From NCBI GenBank assembly GCA_964613585.1, contig CAZTHL010000052.1, positions 1 through 27,211 of the forward strand: a stretch of DNA of 27,211 nucleotides, read 5' to 3'. Source of the DNA: CAZTHL01 sp964613585. GTDB lineage: Bacteria > Pseudomonadota > Alphaproteobacteria > DSM-16000 > Inquilinaceae. Within the stretch, counting starts at the first letter, position 1, and each line of letters begins with the position of its first letter. Below the pieces are notes generated by a model, which worked only from the letters and a program-made list of their open reading frames with translations, was not told the origin of the DNA and did not search any database. The position numbers were made by a program, and so were the translations under genes. This document shows positions 8,235-16,470 of the stretch, in pieces.

Positions 8235-8630
8235 CTATTCGGCGGCGCGGGCCATCTGGTTGCCGGCCTTGTCGACGGCGGCGGCGCCGCTCTGCTGCAT
8301 CTGGTAGGCGCTGCCCAGGCCGGCCTGCAGGATGCCCTGGCTATGCGTGGCCATGCACGAGAGGTCGTTGGAGACCCGCTCCATGGCGCCGCGCATCCAG
8401 TCGCTGTAGATGGCGGAGACGTCCTCGGCGTTGCGGCTGTCGGACAGGCGGCGCACCGCGTCCCGGGCCGCCTCGGCATCCTGGCGGCGGTTCTGGCCCC
8501 AGGTCTCGGCCATCTGGCCAAGGCGGCCCATGATCTCGCCCTGCATGCTGATCATGCCCATGACGGGCTGCGACACGGTCAGGCGCAGGAAGTCATTGAC
8601 CATGTCGGACTGATTGGTGTTGGGGGTCAT
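8235..8630 (-). CDS. phasin-like protein
   Basis: This 131-residue soluble, mostly helical protein has no cysteine pair or membrane segment. The stretch SDSRNAEDVSAIYSDWMRGAMERVSNDL resembles the phasin core, in which a short acidic turn precedes an aromatic helix that amphipathically coats polyhydroxyalkanoate granules. Gln- and Met-rich helices come before it (WGQNRRQDAEAARDAVRR), and an Ala-rich tail ends AVDKAGNQMARAAE. The ATG at 8630 has GGAG about 11 nt upstream. The gene stands alone, with a relatively AT-rich upstream region containing the palindrome TTTCGCGAAA. The family call is from pattern only; some phasin-like proteins have no granule role. Confidence 0.65.
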   Translation of the reverse strand: MTPNTNQSDMVNDFLRLTVSQPVMGMISMQGEIMGRLGQMAETWGQNRRQDAEAARDAVRRLSDSRNAEDVSAIYSDWMRGAMERVSNDLSCMATHSQGILQAGLGSAYQMQQSGAAAVDKAGNQMARAAE

Positions 8631-8740
8631 GTGGTGTCACTCCGTCGAGACGACGCGTACCCGGCTGGTCGAGGCCGATCCCCGCCAGCCCAGGGTAAAG
8701 GCGTGCCGCCGGGTGCAGTTCCGTGACATTTCCGGCAAAG

Positions 8741-8750
8741 TTTCGCGAAA
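8741..8750. promoter_or_regulatory. 10-bp palindrome upstream of the phasin-like gene
   Basis: TTTCGCGAAA is a perfect palindrome in a notably AT-rich patch of this GC-rich window. It lies about 110 nt upstream of the phasin-like start. A TAAATC that could serve as a -10 on the minus strand lies just upstream of it. It may be an operator; no known repressor can be named. Confidence 0.3.
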
Positions 8751-8849
8751 GATTTATTCCTTTGTGATGATCGTTTCATGCGGGTACGCGGCCTCGGCGA
8801 TGCCGCCCGGGACCGCTCGGCGATTACGCGGGCCGCCCGGCCGCAGGCC

Positions 8850-10697
8850 TCAGCGGAATCCGAAGAAGCCCGGCGCGATCAGGCAGAAGGTCAGCCACAT
8901 CAGCAGGATCAGGGGCGCGCCGCCGCGCAGGAAGTCGGCGAAGCGGTAGTGGCCCGGGCCCATGACCAGCAGGTTGGTCTGGTAGCCGATCGGCGTGGCG
9001 AAGGAGCAGTTGGCGGCGAGGATCACCGTGATCGCCATGACCGACGGGTCGACGCCGACATCGGCGGCAATGCCGACGGCGATCGGCGTGAACAGCACGG
9101 CGGTGGCGTTGTTGCTGAGCACGTTGGTGGTGAGCGCGACGACCAGGAACAGCACCGCCATGTTGGTGACGGGGCTGGGGCCGGCCAGTCGGTCGACCAG
9201 GGTGGTGGCGATGAAATGGGCGCCGCCGGTCGCCTCGAGCGCCGCGCTCATGGCCAGCGCCGAGCCGACGACCATGTACACGGTGCGGTCGATGGCGCGG
9301 CTTGCCTGGCGGATGTTGAGGCAGCCGAAGGCGAGCATGGCGAAGGCGCCGGCGATCGCCGCCACGCTGATCGGCAGCAGGCCGGTCGCCGCGGTCGCCA
9401 CGGTCAGGCCGAAGATGATCGAGGCGTGCGGCGCCCGCTGCAGCCGGGGCAGGTCGCGCGTGGTCCAGGCCATCAGCATCAGGTCGGGGTTGGCGCTCAG
9501 GCTCTCGATGTCCTTCTGCGCGCCGAGCAGCAGCAGCACGTCGCCCGCCTCCAGGCGGATCTCGCCGAGCCGCTGGCGGGCCATGCGGCCGCGCCGCTGG
9601 ATGCCGAGCACCAGGCAGCCGAAGCGGCGGCGGAAGCCGACCGCGTCGACCGACTGGTCGATCATGCGGCTCGCCGGATTGATCATCACCTCGGCCAGCA
9701 TGCGCTCGGTCGGCCGGCGCGGCGTCTCCAGAGGATCGGCCGGGTCGCGCTGGTGCGGCGTCAGCATGTAGCCCGCATTGCGGGCGAGCGCATCGGTCAG
9801 CGCGGACCGGGTCGCCGCCACGATCAGCACGTCGCCGGCGCGCAGGTCGACATCGTCGAAGGGCGGCAGGATGATCTGGCCGCCGCGCTGGATCAGCCGC
9901 ACCGTGACGTCGGGCAGCGAGCGGAACTGGCCGGCCACCGGCGTCTGGCCGATCAGCGGGCTGTTCGGGTTGACGTCGATCTCGGCGATGAACTGCTTGC
10001 CCTCGCCGAGCAGCGCCCCGGTCATGCCGCCGCGATGGGGCAGCAGCCGTGGCAGCACGAGCCCGACATAGAGCGCGCCGACGGCGGCGAGCGCGGTGCC
10101 CAGCACGGTGATCGAGAAGAAGCCGAGCGTGTCCTGGCCGAGCTCGATGAGCGCGCTCGACACCAGCAGGTTGGTGCTCGAGCCGATCATGGTGGTCATG
10201 CCGCCGAGGATGGCGGCGAAGCTGAGCGGCATCATCAGGCGGCTGGTCGACCAGCGCAGGCGCGCGGCGAGCGCCTGCATGATCGGGATGAACATGATCA
10301 CCACCGGCGTGTTGTTGAGAAACGCGCTGGTGACCAGGACGCCGGCGAAGCCGCTGGCGATGCTGAGCCGCTGGTGGCTGCCGGACAGCCGGACAAAGCT
10401 GCGGGTCAGGCCGGTGAGCGCGCCGGTCTGGACCATGGCCTGGCCCATGACCAGGAGCGCCAGCACCGCCAGCAGGGACGGGTTGGCGAAGCCGCTCAGC
10501 AGCTCGGTCGGATCAAGCCGGTTGTCGGTGCCCGGGCCGGGCAGCGGGAACAGCTGGAACCAGATCAGCAGGAAGGTGAGGGTGCCGACGCCGGTGATCT
10601 CGAGCGAGACGCGCTCCAAGGAGAAGGACACCATGGCCGCCACGGTGACGGCGATGGCGACCCACATCTGCAGGGTCGGATCGAGCACGATGCCCAT
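8850..10697 (-). CDS. SLC13/DASS-type transporter with two TrkA-C domains
   Basis: This 615-residue inner-membrane protein is built as in the SLC13 (divalent anion:sodium symporter) family of the YfbS/sulfate-permease kind. An N-terminal transmembrane half ends in the ion-site motif GSSTNLLVS. A cytoplasmic middle of about 220 residues holds two TrkA-C (RCK-C) domains, seen as DLRAGDVLIVAATRSAL and LEAGDVLLLLGAQKDI. A C-terminal transmembrane half carries the second motif GYQTNLLVMGPG and NNATAVLFTPIAVG. The substrate is unknown: sulfate, other dianions, or another anion. The ATG at 10697 has no clear ribosome binding site. It follows lptD by 66 nt on the same strand and may be co-transcribed with it, though no functional link is evident. 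Confidence 0.88.
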   Translation of the reverse strand: MGIVLDPTLQMWVAIAVTVAAMVSFSLERVSLEITGVGTLTFLLIWFQLFPLPGPGTDNRLDPTELLSGFANPSLLAVLALLVMGQAMVQTGALTGLTRSFVRLSGSHQRLSIASGFAGVLVTSAFLNNTPVVIMFIPIMQALAARLRWSTSRLMMPLSFAAILGGMTTMIGSSTNLLVSSALIELGQDTLGFFSITVLGTALAAVGALYVGLVLPRLLPHRGGMTGALLGEGKQFIAEIDVNPNSPLIGQTPVAGQFRSLPDVTVRLIQRGGQIILPPFDDVDLRAGDVLIVAATRSALTDALARNAGYMLTPHQRDPADPLETPRRPTERMLAEVMINPASRMIDQSVDAVGFRRRFGCLVLGIQRRGRMARQRLGEIRLEAGDVLLLLGAQKDIESLSANPDLMLMAWTTRDLPRLQRAPHASIIFGLTVATAATGLLPISVAAIAGAFAMLAFGCLNIRQASRAIDRTVYMVVGSALAMSAALEATGGAHFIATTLVDRLAGPSPVTNMAVLFLVVALTTNVLSNNATAVLFTPIAVGIAADVGVDPSVMAITVILAANCSFATPIGYQTNLLVMGPGHYRFADFLRGGAPLILLMWLTFCLIAPGFFGFR

Positions 10698-10763
10698 GGG
10701 CGAAGGCTTGGCTCAGGCCGCCGGGGGCGCCGGACGCGCGGAGGAACGCGGCATGGCAGCAGG

Positions 10764-13049
10764 CTATTCGTCGCCGGCCGGAAACAGATCGGCGCCGCTG
10801 ACCTCGAACGGCAACTCGCCGAGGTTGCGGAAGACCAAGCGGACCACAAGGGACGTGCCGGTGGCCACGTCGCGGTCATTGGTGAAGTCGCGTTCCAGCA
10901 CGGTTGACAGCAGGAAGCACTCGTCTCGATAGGTCGCCCCGAAGGTGGCCTTGCGCGCGGCGGCCGCGTCGATATCAAAACGGTAGGAGCCGCTCAAAGT
11001 CCAGAAGGGAGTTGCCCGCCAGACGGCCGCGGCGCGGACCTCCTCGGTGTCGTCGATGGCCAGGCCCTCGCCGACGGCATCGACATTGAGATAGGTGGCG
11101 GCCACCTTGAAGACCTGCGGGCCGACCGCGAGCTGCGCCTCCTGGCGGCGCGGCGCGAAGGAGTCCTGGTCGAGCCGGAACCGGTAGTCGAGATCGAGCA
11201 GCGGCGAGGGCTTGATCTCGAGCCGGCCGACGATGTCCGACAGCTCCTCCTCGAGGCCCGAGTCCTCGGGGAACTCGTCGTTCTCCACCGAGCGCAGGCT
11301 CTGGCCGAGGAACAGGGTGGCGGCGCCGCCCGCGGCGCGGAACAGCCCGGCGCGCAGCCCGTAGGTCAGGCGCAGGCCGCCGTCGATCCGGTCGCGCCCG
11401 GGGAAGCGGTTGTCGGCGAACAGGTTGATCTCGTCGAACTCGACGTCGATGCTGTCGTTGTTGGGGATGTCCTCGTCGCCGCCCGGCGTGGTGGCGGCGC
11501 TCACGCTGACCACGGGCTCGATCAGCTGCTGCAGCCCGCCGGCCTGGCGGACCAGGGGGTAGCGCGCCGTCGCCGTGGCGCGCGGCACCACCCGGGCCTC
11601 GAAGACGTCGTCGCGCAGGGTGTCGTCGGGCAGCGTGCCTTCCTCGGGGACGTCGTCCGAATCGTAGATGTCGCCGTTGAAGCCGCCGCTCACGACCCAG
11701 ACCAGCCCGAGATCGGTGATCCGTTCCCGCCGCCACTCGGCGCCGAACGAGACCCGTCTTGTGTCGACGCCCTCCGCCGGGAACACCGGCGTCTCCACCT
11801 CAGCCGGGCGCAGCAGGTTGAGCAGCCCGGCATAGCCGAGCAGCTGCCCGCCGGCGACCGCGCGCGGCCCGCTCGTGTAGTGATAGTTGAGCCAAGGCAC
11901 GACCTCGGGCTGGCCGATGCTGCCCTGGCGGAGATCCTGGAAGCTGAACAGCTCCGCCGAGGCGAAGGACAGCCCGTAGAAGCCCTCGGCCGCCGCGCGG
12001 CTGGTCAGCACGTCGGCGTCGCTGATGTCGAAGGTGTCCAGGTAGGTGTCGTCGGAAGCGCGCTCGATGCCGAGGGTGGCCCGCCAGTGCCGGTCGATGT
12101 CGTAGCGGGCGTTCGAGAAGACGTGCCAGCGGAACTCGTCCTCGAGGATCAGCTCCTCGCCGGCCGGCCCGATCTCCTCCCGGTCGCTGACGTTGACGCT
12201 GCCCGACACGGTCGCGGCCCCCGCCGCGAGGCGGCGGCGGTACTCGCCGCCGATCAGGGCGCCCGAATCGGTGGTCGCCACCAGGTCGAGGGTCGCGTCC
12301 TGCTCCGGGGCGATGTCGATGTAGTAGGAGGTGCCGAAGAACGGCCCGAGCTCGGAGGACACTCCGGTGACCGGCGCCAGGAAGCCCGACCGGCGCTCGA
12401 CCGCCGGGTCGGGATGCGAGAAGAAGGGGGTGTAGGCGACCGGGATGCCGAACAGGTCGAGGAAGGCGTCGTAGTAGCGGACATCGCGCGCCTCCCGGTC
12501 GTGCTCGACGCGGACGGCCCGGAGCTGCCAGAGCGGCGCCTGACGCGGGTTCTCCTCGCACAGGGCGCAGGGCGAGTAGACGGCGCGGTTGAGCTCGGTG
12601 ACCCCCTCGGGGAAGCGCCGGCCGCTGGTGCCGATGGCCCGCGAGTCGTCGGCGAACAGCACCGCCACGCCGTCGAGGAAGCCCTCGGCCAGATCGTCGG
12701 TGAGCTCCGCGTACTCGGAGAACAGCACGTCGCCGTCCGGCTCGACCAGGATCACGTTGCCGGTGGCGGTGATCACCTCGGTGCGCTGGTTGTAGGTCAC
12801 GACGTCGGCGCGGACGATCCGGCCCTCCCGGGTCACTTCGACATTGCCGCGGGCGGTGACGATGCCGAGGGCCTCGTCGAAGCCGACCTCGTCGGCGGTG
12901 AGCAGCACCGGCGGCTCGGTCTCCTGCGCGCTCGCCGCCGCGAGCAAGCCGGGCCCCGGCGCCAGCAGCAGCGCGGCCGCCAGGACGAGGCGGGAGGGCC
13001 GGACGAGCCGGGCCGTGGCGACGCCGTGTCGGACGTGAGGAACGGGCAC
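10764..13049 (-). CDS. lptD: LPS-assembly outer-membrane protein LptD
   Basis: This is a 761-residue outer-membrane protein. A signal peptide (LVLAAALLLAPGPGLLAAASAQ, residues about 21-42) is followed by an LptA-like OstA domain (LLTADEVGFDEALGIVTARGNVEV and further TGNVILVEPDGD-type repeats), and then by a long beta-barrel of alternating aromatic strands. LptD with LptE inserts lipopolysaccharide into the outer leaflet. Cys161 and Cys164 (YSPCALCEENP) and Cys711 near the C-terminus (YRDECFLL) are the likely partners of the disulfides that link plug domain and barrel in this family. The start is a GTG at 13049; no other start codon lies between it and the signal peptide, and no strong ribosome binding site is seen. 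In many alphaproteobacteria lptD is followed by surA and pdxA; here an SLC13 transporter follows instead. Confidence 0.93.
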   Translation of the reverse strand: MPVPHVRHGVATARLVRPSRLVLAAALLLAPGPGLLAAASAQETEPPVLLTADEVGFDEALGIVTARGNVEVTREGRIVRADVVTYNQRTEVITATGNVILVEPDGDVLFSEYAELTDDLAEGFLDGVAVLFADDSRAIGTSGRRFPEGVTELNRAVYSPCALCEENPRQAPLWQLRAVRVEHDREARDVRYYDAFLDLFGIPVAYTPFFSHPDPAVERRSGFLAPVTGVSSELGPFFGTSYYIDIAPEQDATLDLVATTDSGALIGGEYRRRLAAGAATVSGSVNVSDREEIGPAGEELILEDEFRWHVFSNARYDIDRHWRATLGIERASDDTYLDTFDISDADVLTSRAAAEGFYGLSFASAELFSFQDLRQGSIGQPEVVPWLNYHYTSGPRAVAGGQLLGYAGLLNLLRPAEVETPVFPAEGVDTRRVSFGAEWRRERITDLGLVWVVSGGFNGDIYDSDDVPEEGTLPDDTLRDDVFEARVVPRATATARYPLVRQAGGLQQLIEPVVSVSAATTPGGDEDIPNNDSIDVEFDEINLFADNRFPGRDRIDGGLRLTYGLRAGLFRAAGGAATLFLGQSLRSVENDEFPEDSGLEEELSDIVGRLEIKPSPLLDLDYRFRLDQDSFAPRRQEAQLAVGPQVFKVAATYLNVDAVGEGLAIDDTEEVRAAAVWRATPFWTLSGSYRFDIDAAAARKATFGATYRDECFLLSTVLERDFTNDRDVATGTSLVVRLVFRNLGELPFEVSGADLFPAGDE

Positions 13050-13255
13050 AGGACGTGGTTCGGTGGGACGGACCGGCGGCGCCGGCGGGCGCCCGGTCCC
13101 GGGCGACGCGCGCCGGCCGGAGCCGCCGCCGTCCCCGAGAGGCTACACCGGTTGTCCGGCCTTTAGGAAGGCGGCGCGCCGGGCGGCGCGGCCGGGAATT
13201 GCCGGGCGGTGCCGCCGGGCCACGGCGACGGCCCGGTCACGTCACGGCATCCGTC

Positions 13256-13277
13256 GGGCGCCCGGCCCGGCGCGCCC
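13256..13277 (-). terminator. possible rhlE terminator hairpin
   Basis: GGGCGC at 13256-13261 pairs with GCGCCC at 13272-13277 around a GC-rich loop that can itself pair further. It sits a few bases beyond the helicase stop. There is no T-tract, so efficient intrinsic termination is doubtful. Confidence 0.35.
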
Positions 13278-13279
13278 GG

Positions 13280-14722
13280 CTATTGATCGGCGCGGGAGCT
13301 GTCGTCGGGCCGCCGTACCGGCCGCAGCAGGAACGCCGGCACGTGCTCGCCCAGCCCGACCACGGGCTCGTCCTCGGGCTCGGGCTGGCGGCGGCCGCGG
13401 CGCCGCTCGGCCTGAGCCGGCGCCTTGTGGCCAGGCTCGGCCTGGGCCGGCGCCTTGTGGCCAGGCTCGGCCGGCCGGGCCGGCGCCTTGTGGCCAGGCT
13501 CGGCCGGCCGGGCCGGCTCGGCGCCGCCGCGGCCCTTGCTGCCGGTGCGTCGGCTTCGGCGCCCGCGCCGGGCGGCCTCCTCGTCCTCGAGGTCCGGGAA
13601 CTCGAGACCGTCGACCGGCGCCGGCTCCAGCTCACGCTTGATCAGCCGGCTGATCTGGCTTACGTAGCGGCCCTCTCCCGGGGTGGCGATGGTGAAGGCT
13701 TGGCCCGAGCGGCCGGCGCGCGCGGTGCGGCCGATCCGGTGGACGTAGTCCTCCGGATTGATCGGCACGTCGAAGTTGAAGACGTGGCTCAGGTCGGAGA
13801 TGTCGATGCCGCGGGCGGCGACGTCGCTGGACACCAGGATCGGCATCTCGCCGCGCTTGAAGCGCTCCAGCGTGTCGCTGCGGACCGACTGGGCGATGTC
13901 GCCGTGCAGGCGGCCGGCATTGAAGCCATGCCTGTTGAGCGAGCGCCAGACGATGTCGACGTCGCGCTTGCGGTTGCAGAAGATGAGGGCGTTGCGCACA
14001 TCCTGCGCCTGGATCAGCCGGCGCAGGGCCTCGCGCTTGTCCTCCTGGTGCACCACCACGAGGTGCTGGTCGACGCCCTCGGCGGTGGTCGACGGCGGCG
14101 ACACGATGATCTCGGCCGGGTCGACCAGGAAGCTGTCGGCGAGCCGGCGGATCTCCGGCGGCATGGTGGCGGAGAAGAACAGGGTCTGGCGCTGGCGCGG
14201 CAGCAGGCCGACGATCCGCTCGATGTCGGGGATGAACCCCATGTCGAGCATGCGGTCCGCCTCGTCGATCACCAGGATCCGGACATCGGCCAGCAGGATC
14301 TTGCCACGCTCGAACAGGTCGATCATCCGCCCGGGCGTGGCGATCAGCACATCGACACCGCGGTCGAGCTTGCGCACCTGCTCGTCGAAGCGCTCGCCGC
14401 CGATGAGCAGCGCGTAGCTCAGCCGCTCATACTTGCCGTACAGTTCGAAGTTCTCGGACACCTGGGCCGCCAGCTCCCGGGTCGGCTCGAGGATCAGCGA
14501 GCGCGGCATGCGCGCCCGGGCCCGGCCCTGGGCCAGCGCCTCGATCATCGGCAGGGTGAAGCCGCCGGTCTTGCCGGTGCCGGTCTGGGCGATGCCCAGA
14601 ACGTCGCGTCCCTCGAGGATGACCGGAATGGCTTGCGCCTGGATCGGCGTCGGCGATGTATAGCCGACATCCTCGATGGCGCGGAGGATCTCGGGCTTGA
14701 GCGCCAGGTCGGCAAATGTCAT
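13280..14722 (-). CDS. rhlE: RhlE-type DEAD-box RNA helicase
   Basis: This 480-residue helicase unwinds RNA duplexes in ribosome assembly or RNA turnover. The Q-motif is GYTSPTPIQAQAIP (residues 20-33), motif I AQTGTGKT (45-52), motif Ia PTRELA, motif II DEAD (153-156), motif III SAT, and the second RecA domain contains VSSDVAARGIDI and HRIGRTARAG. After about residue 390 the tail is basic and low-complexity. It holds three copies of EPGHKAPA, encoded by a DNA repeat at 13411-13503, and then a conserved-looking end PAFLLRPVRR. Such tails in RhlE proteins bind RNA. The start MTFADLALKPEIL at 14722 fits the family; the frame is open further upstream, but that sequence is Arg-rich. It is divergent from the isochorismatase-family gene. 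Confidence 0.93.
   Translation of the reverse strand: MTFADLALKPEILRAIEDVGYTSPTPIQAQAIPVILEGRDVLGIAQTGTGKTGGFTLPMIEALAQGRARARMPRSLILEPTRELAAQVSENFELYGKYERLSYALLIGGERFDEQVRKLDRGVDVLIATPGRMIDLFERGKILLADVRILVIDEADRMLDMGFIPDIERIVGLLPRQRQTLFFSATMPPEIRRLADSFLVDPAEIIVSPPSTTAEGVDQHLVVVHQEDKREALRRLIQAQDVRNALIFCNRKRDVDIVWRSLNRHGFNAGRLHGDIAQSVRSDTLERFKRGEMPILVSSDVAARGIDISDLSHVFNFDVPINPEDYVHRIGRTARAGRSGQAFTIATPGEGRYVSQISRLIKRELEPAPVDGLEFPDLEDEEAARRGRRSRRTGSKGRGGAEPARPAEPGHKAPARPAEPGHKAPAQAEPGHKAPAQAERRRGRRQPEPEDEPVVGLGEHVPAFLLRPVRRPDDSSRADQ
13411..13503. repeat. in-frame tandem repeats in the rhlE tail, 3 copies
   Basis: Copies at 13411-13440, 13441-13470 and 13471-13503 have lengths of 30, 30 and 33 nt and share GGCGCCTTGTGGCCAGGCTC. 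All lengths are multiples of three, so copy number can change without breaking the helicase frame. Part of a fourth copy follows. Confidence 0.9.
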
Positions 14723-14946
14723 AGGGCGATTTCGATCGCTTCTTCCGGACGAGGCGACGGCACCGCGACGGACGCGGCGCACGACGGACATCTGGGGGTG
14801 GCGTGGACCGAATGAAAGCCGCCTGTCAAGCTTGGCGACGCCCCGGCCGGCGCGGATCGTCAGCGCGCCTACCCGGGCACGGCCGCCCCGCCAGGCCATG
14901 GGGGACCGTGGGCTGAGCGCGGCGGTGCGATGGAGGAAGCGACGGC

Positions 14947-15489
14947 ATGATCCTCAAGGCGGAGCGCAGCGTCCTGGTGCTGATCGATGTGCAGGAGCGC
15001 TTGGCCCCGGCGATCGACGGGCTCGAGCCGCTGCTTGACCGGGTCGAGCTGCTGCTGCGCGCGGCGGGCGCGCTCGGCGTGCCGATCCTGGTCTCCGAGC
15101 AGCACCCGCGCGGCCTCGGGCCGACCCTGCCGCGGCTGGCCGGGCTGATCCCGCCGGACGCGACGGTGGACAAGCTCGAGTTCTCCGCGGCGGCCAATCC
15201 CCGCTTCCGCGCGCGGCTGGCGGCGCTCGACCGGCCCCAGGTGGTCGTCTGCGGCATGGAGGCGCATGTCTGCGTCCTGCAGACGGCGCTCGAGCTGGCT
15301 GTCGGCGGCGCCGATACCGCGCTTGTCCGCGACGCCTCGGGCTCGCGCTTGCCGGCCAACGTCGAGGCGGCCTGCCGACGCGCCGCCGCCCACGGGGTCG
15401 ACGTGGTGACCGCCGAGATGGTGGTGTTCGAATGGCTGGGCCGGGCCGGCACGCCGGCGTTCAAGCAGGTGAGCCCGCTGCTCAAGTGA
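14947..15489 (+). CDS. isochorismatase-family cysteine hydrolase
   Basis: This is a 180-residue cytoplasmic hydrolase with a Rossmann-like fold. The catalytic triad of the family is visible: Asp14 (LVLIDVQERL), Lys76 (ATVDKLEFSA) and Cys109 (CGMEAHVCVLQTA). The length and the GMEAHVCVLQT loop place it with the small stand-alone members (YcaC/ISOC type), not with the EntB fusions. The real substrate of such proteins is usually unknown and cannot be read here. The ATG at 14947 is preceded by GGAGGAA with good spacing. The gene is alone on the plus strand, and its stop lies against, and overlaps by a few bases, a transposase remnant on the other strand. Confidence 0.9.
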   Translation: MILKAERSVLVLIDVQERLAPAIDGLEPLLDRVELLLRAAGALGVPILVSEQHPRGLGPTLPRLAGLIPPDATVDKLEFSAAANPRFRARLAALDRPQVVVCGMEAHVCVLQTALELAVGGADTALVRDASGSRLPANVEAACRRAAAHGVDVVTAEMVVFEWLGRAGTPAFKQVSPLLK

Positions 15490-15655
15490 TCGCGCGGCGG
15501 CCGCAGGCGATCGGACAAGCCGACCGCCCGTCCGCCTGGAAGCGCGCCGGCCACGTGGGGCCGGTCTTCCGGCTGATGCCGAGAGGCCGGCACAGCGCGG
15601 CGCCGCTCGCCTGACCGGCCTGCCAGGCCACGATGAACGCCCTTCGCTGATCCAT
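15482..15655 (-). pseudogene. N-terminal remnant of an IS481-like transposase
   Basis: The reading MDQRRAFIVAWQAGQAS then GAALCRPLGISRKTGPTWPAR then FQADG matches the N-terminal helix-turn-helix of IS481-family transposases as I know them (xALCxxFGISRKTGYKWxxRFxADG). It stops after 57 codons, whereas a full transposase has more than 250, and the DDE catalytic core is absent. A proline stands where the family has Tyr (GPTW for GYKW). The frame runs into the last bases of the isochorismatase-family gene, so the insertion or a later deletion removed the rest. The upstream GACGACATGGGT repeats may belong to the old element's left end. Confidence 0.6.
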
Positions 15656-15812
15656 GGTGCCGGTCCCTCTCTCCAGGGCATGGCCGGGCCCTCCCGGCCC
15701 CTGTTCTGACCTCTCACCCATGTCGTCACACCCATGTCGTCTTACCCATGTCGTCGGTCTAGGACGTCACCCCTGTCTCGGGGCCGGCGCTGCCGACCAA
15801 CCCGGAAACACT
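15490..15812. other. 323-nt spacer with IS debris
   Basis: Between the hydrolase and the lipoprotein gene there is only the transposase remnant, its short direct repeats at 15716-15755, and a short hairpin CCCCTGTCTCGGGG just before the lipoprotein stop. No other gene is supported. Confidence 0.6.
15716..15755. repeat. three 14-nt direct repeats beside the IS remnant
   Basis: ACCCATGTCGTC occurs at 15716-15727, 15730-15741 and 15744-15755, each separated by two variable bases (period 14). They lie about 60-100 nt upstream of the transposase remnant's start codon. In the remnant's orientation they read GACGACATGGGT, which I associate with the leader of some IS481 elements. Confidence 0.85.
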
Positions 15813-16463
15813 CTAGCCGCCGAGCAGAAAGGCCGGGTCGTCGTCCTCGTCGAACAGGCGCGGGTCCTGCGTCCACAGCAGGATGACGGTGAGATTCGCC
15901 ATCAGGCGCTGGAAGCGCTCCGCCTCGGGGCCCGGCACCGCCGCGGTCGCGCCGCGCGCCGCCGACAGAGCCCGGCCGCCCTCGCACAGCGCCGCCTGCA
16001 TGACGAGCCGCTCGCCCTGTGGCGCCGTGTCGATCCCCGAATGGCAGATCCGACGCGGCTGGAGCGGGGTCGTCGGGCTGGCCACGACCCGGAGCCGGTA
16101 GACCCGGTCGGTCTCCGGGCCGGCCGGCACGAAGGTGACCGCCGGACCGCCGCTGTGGCCCTGCATGGACTCGATCACCGCCGCGCGGAACGTCCCGTCG
16201 GGCAGCTCGAACGGGTTGCCGACGACCTCGACCGGCAACTCGCCGGTTCGGGCGGCATAACGCACGTTGGCCAGGAACAGGTCCTCCCGGACAAAGGTGC
16301 GATCGTAGGAGACGCCGCCCGCCGCGCAGCCGGAGAGCGCGGCGACGGCGGCGCCCAGCAGCGCCGTGCGCAGACCGGCCGGAGCGCCACGGCTCCGGCG
16401 CCGACGGGCGGATCCGGGCCATGGCGCGGGCCAGCCGCGACCGGAGGCGCCGTGGCGCGTCAT
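15813..16463 (-). CDS. putative lipoprotein downstream of parE
   Basis: This is a 216-residue protein of unknown function. The N-terminus is basic (RRRRSRG), followed by a hydrophobic stretch and the lipobox LSGC (AALLGAAVAALSGCAAGG-like), so it is probably lipid-anchored. The mature part has no repeat or enzyme motif I recognise. Two cysteines (RICHSG and AALCEGG) may form a disulfide. The C-terminus is acidic (DEDDDPAFLLGG). The frame is open up to 16760, but that would overlap parE; the ATG at 16463, 7 nt after the parE stop, gives a proper signal peptide and is chosen. It is therefore co-transcribed with parE, without an obvious functional reason. Confidence 0.75.
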   Translation of the reverse strand: MTRHGASGRGWPAPWPGSARRRRSRGAPAGLRTALLGAAVAALSGCAAGGVSYDRTFVREDLFLANVRYAARTGELPVEVVGNPFELPDGTFRAAVIESMQGHSGGPAVTFVPAGPETDRVYRLRVVASPTTPLQPRRICHSGIDTAPQGERLVMQAALCEGGRALSAARGATAAVPGPEAERFQRLMANLTVILLWTQDPRLFDEDDDPAFLLGG

Positions 16464-16470
16464 CAGCCGG

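Noticed and set aside
8778..10907. 709-codon plus-strand open frame opposite the SLC13 gene
   Set aside because: It is Asp/Arg/Gln/His-rich antisense to membrane segments, with no homology; the minus-strand transporter explains the region.
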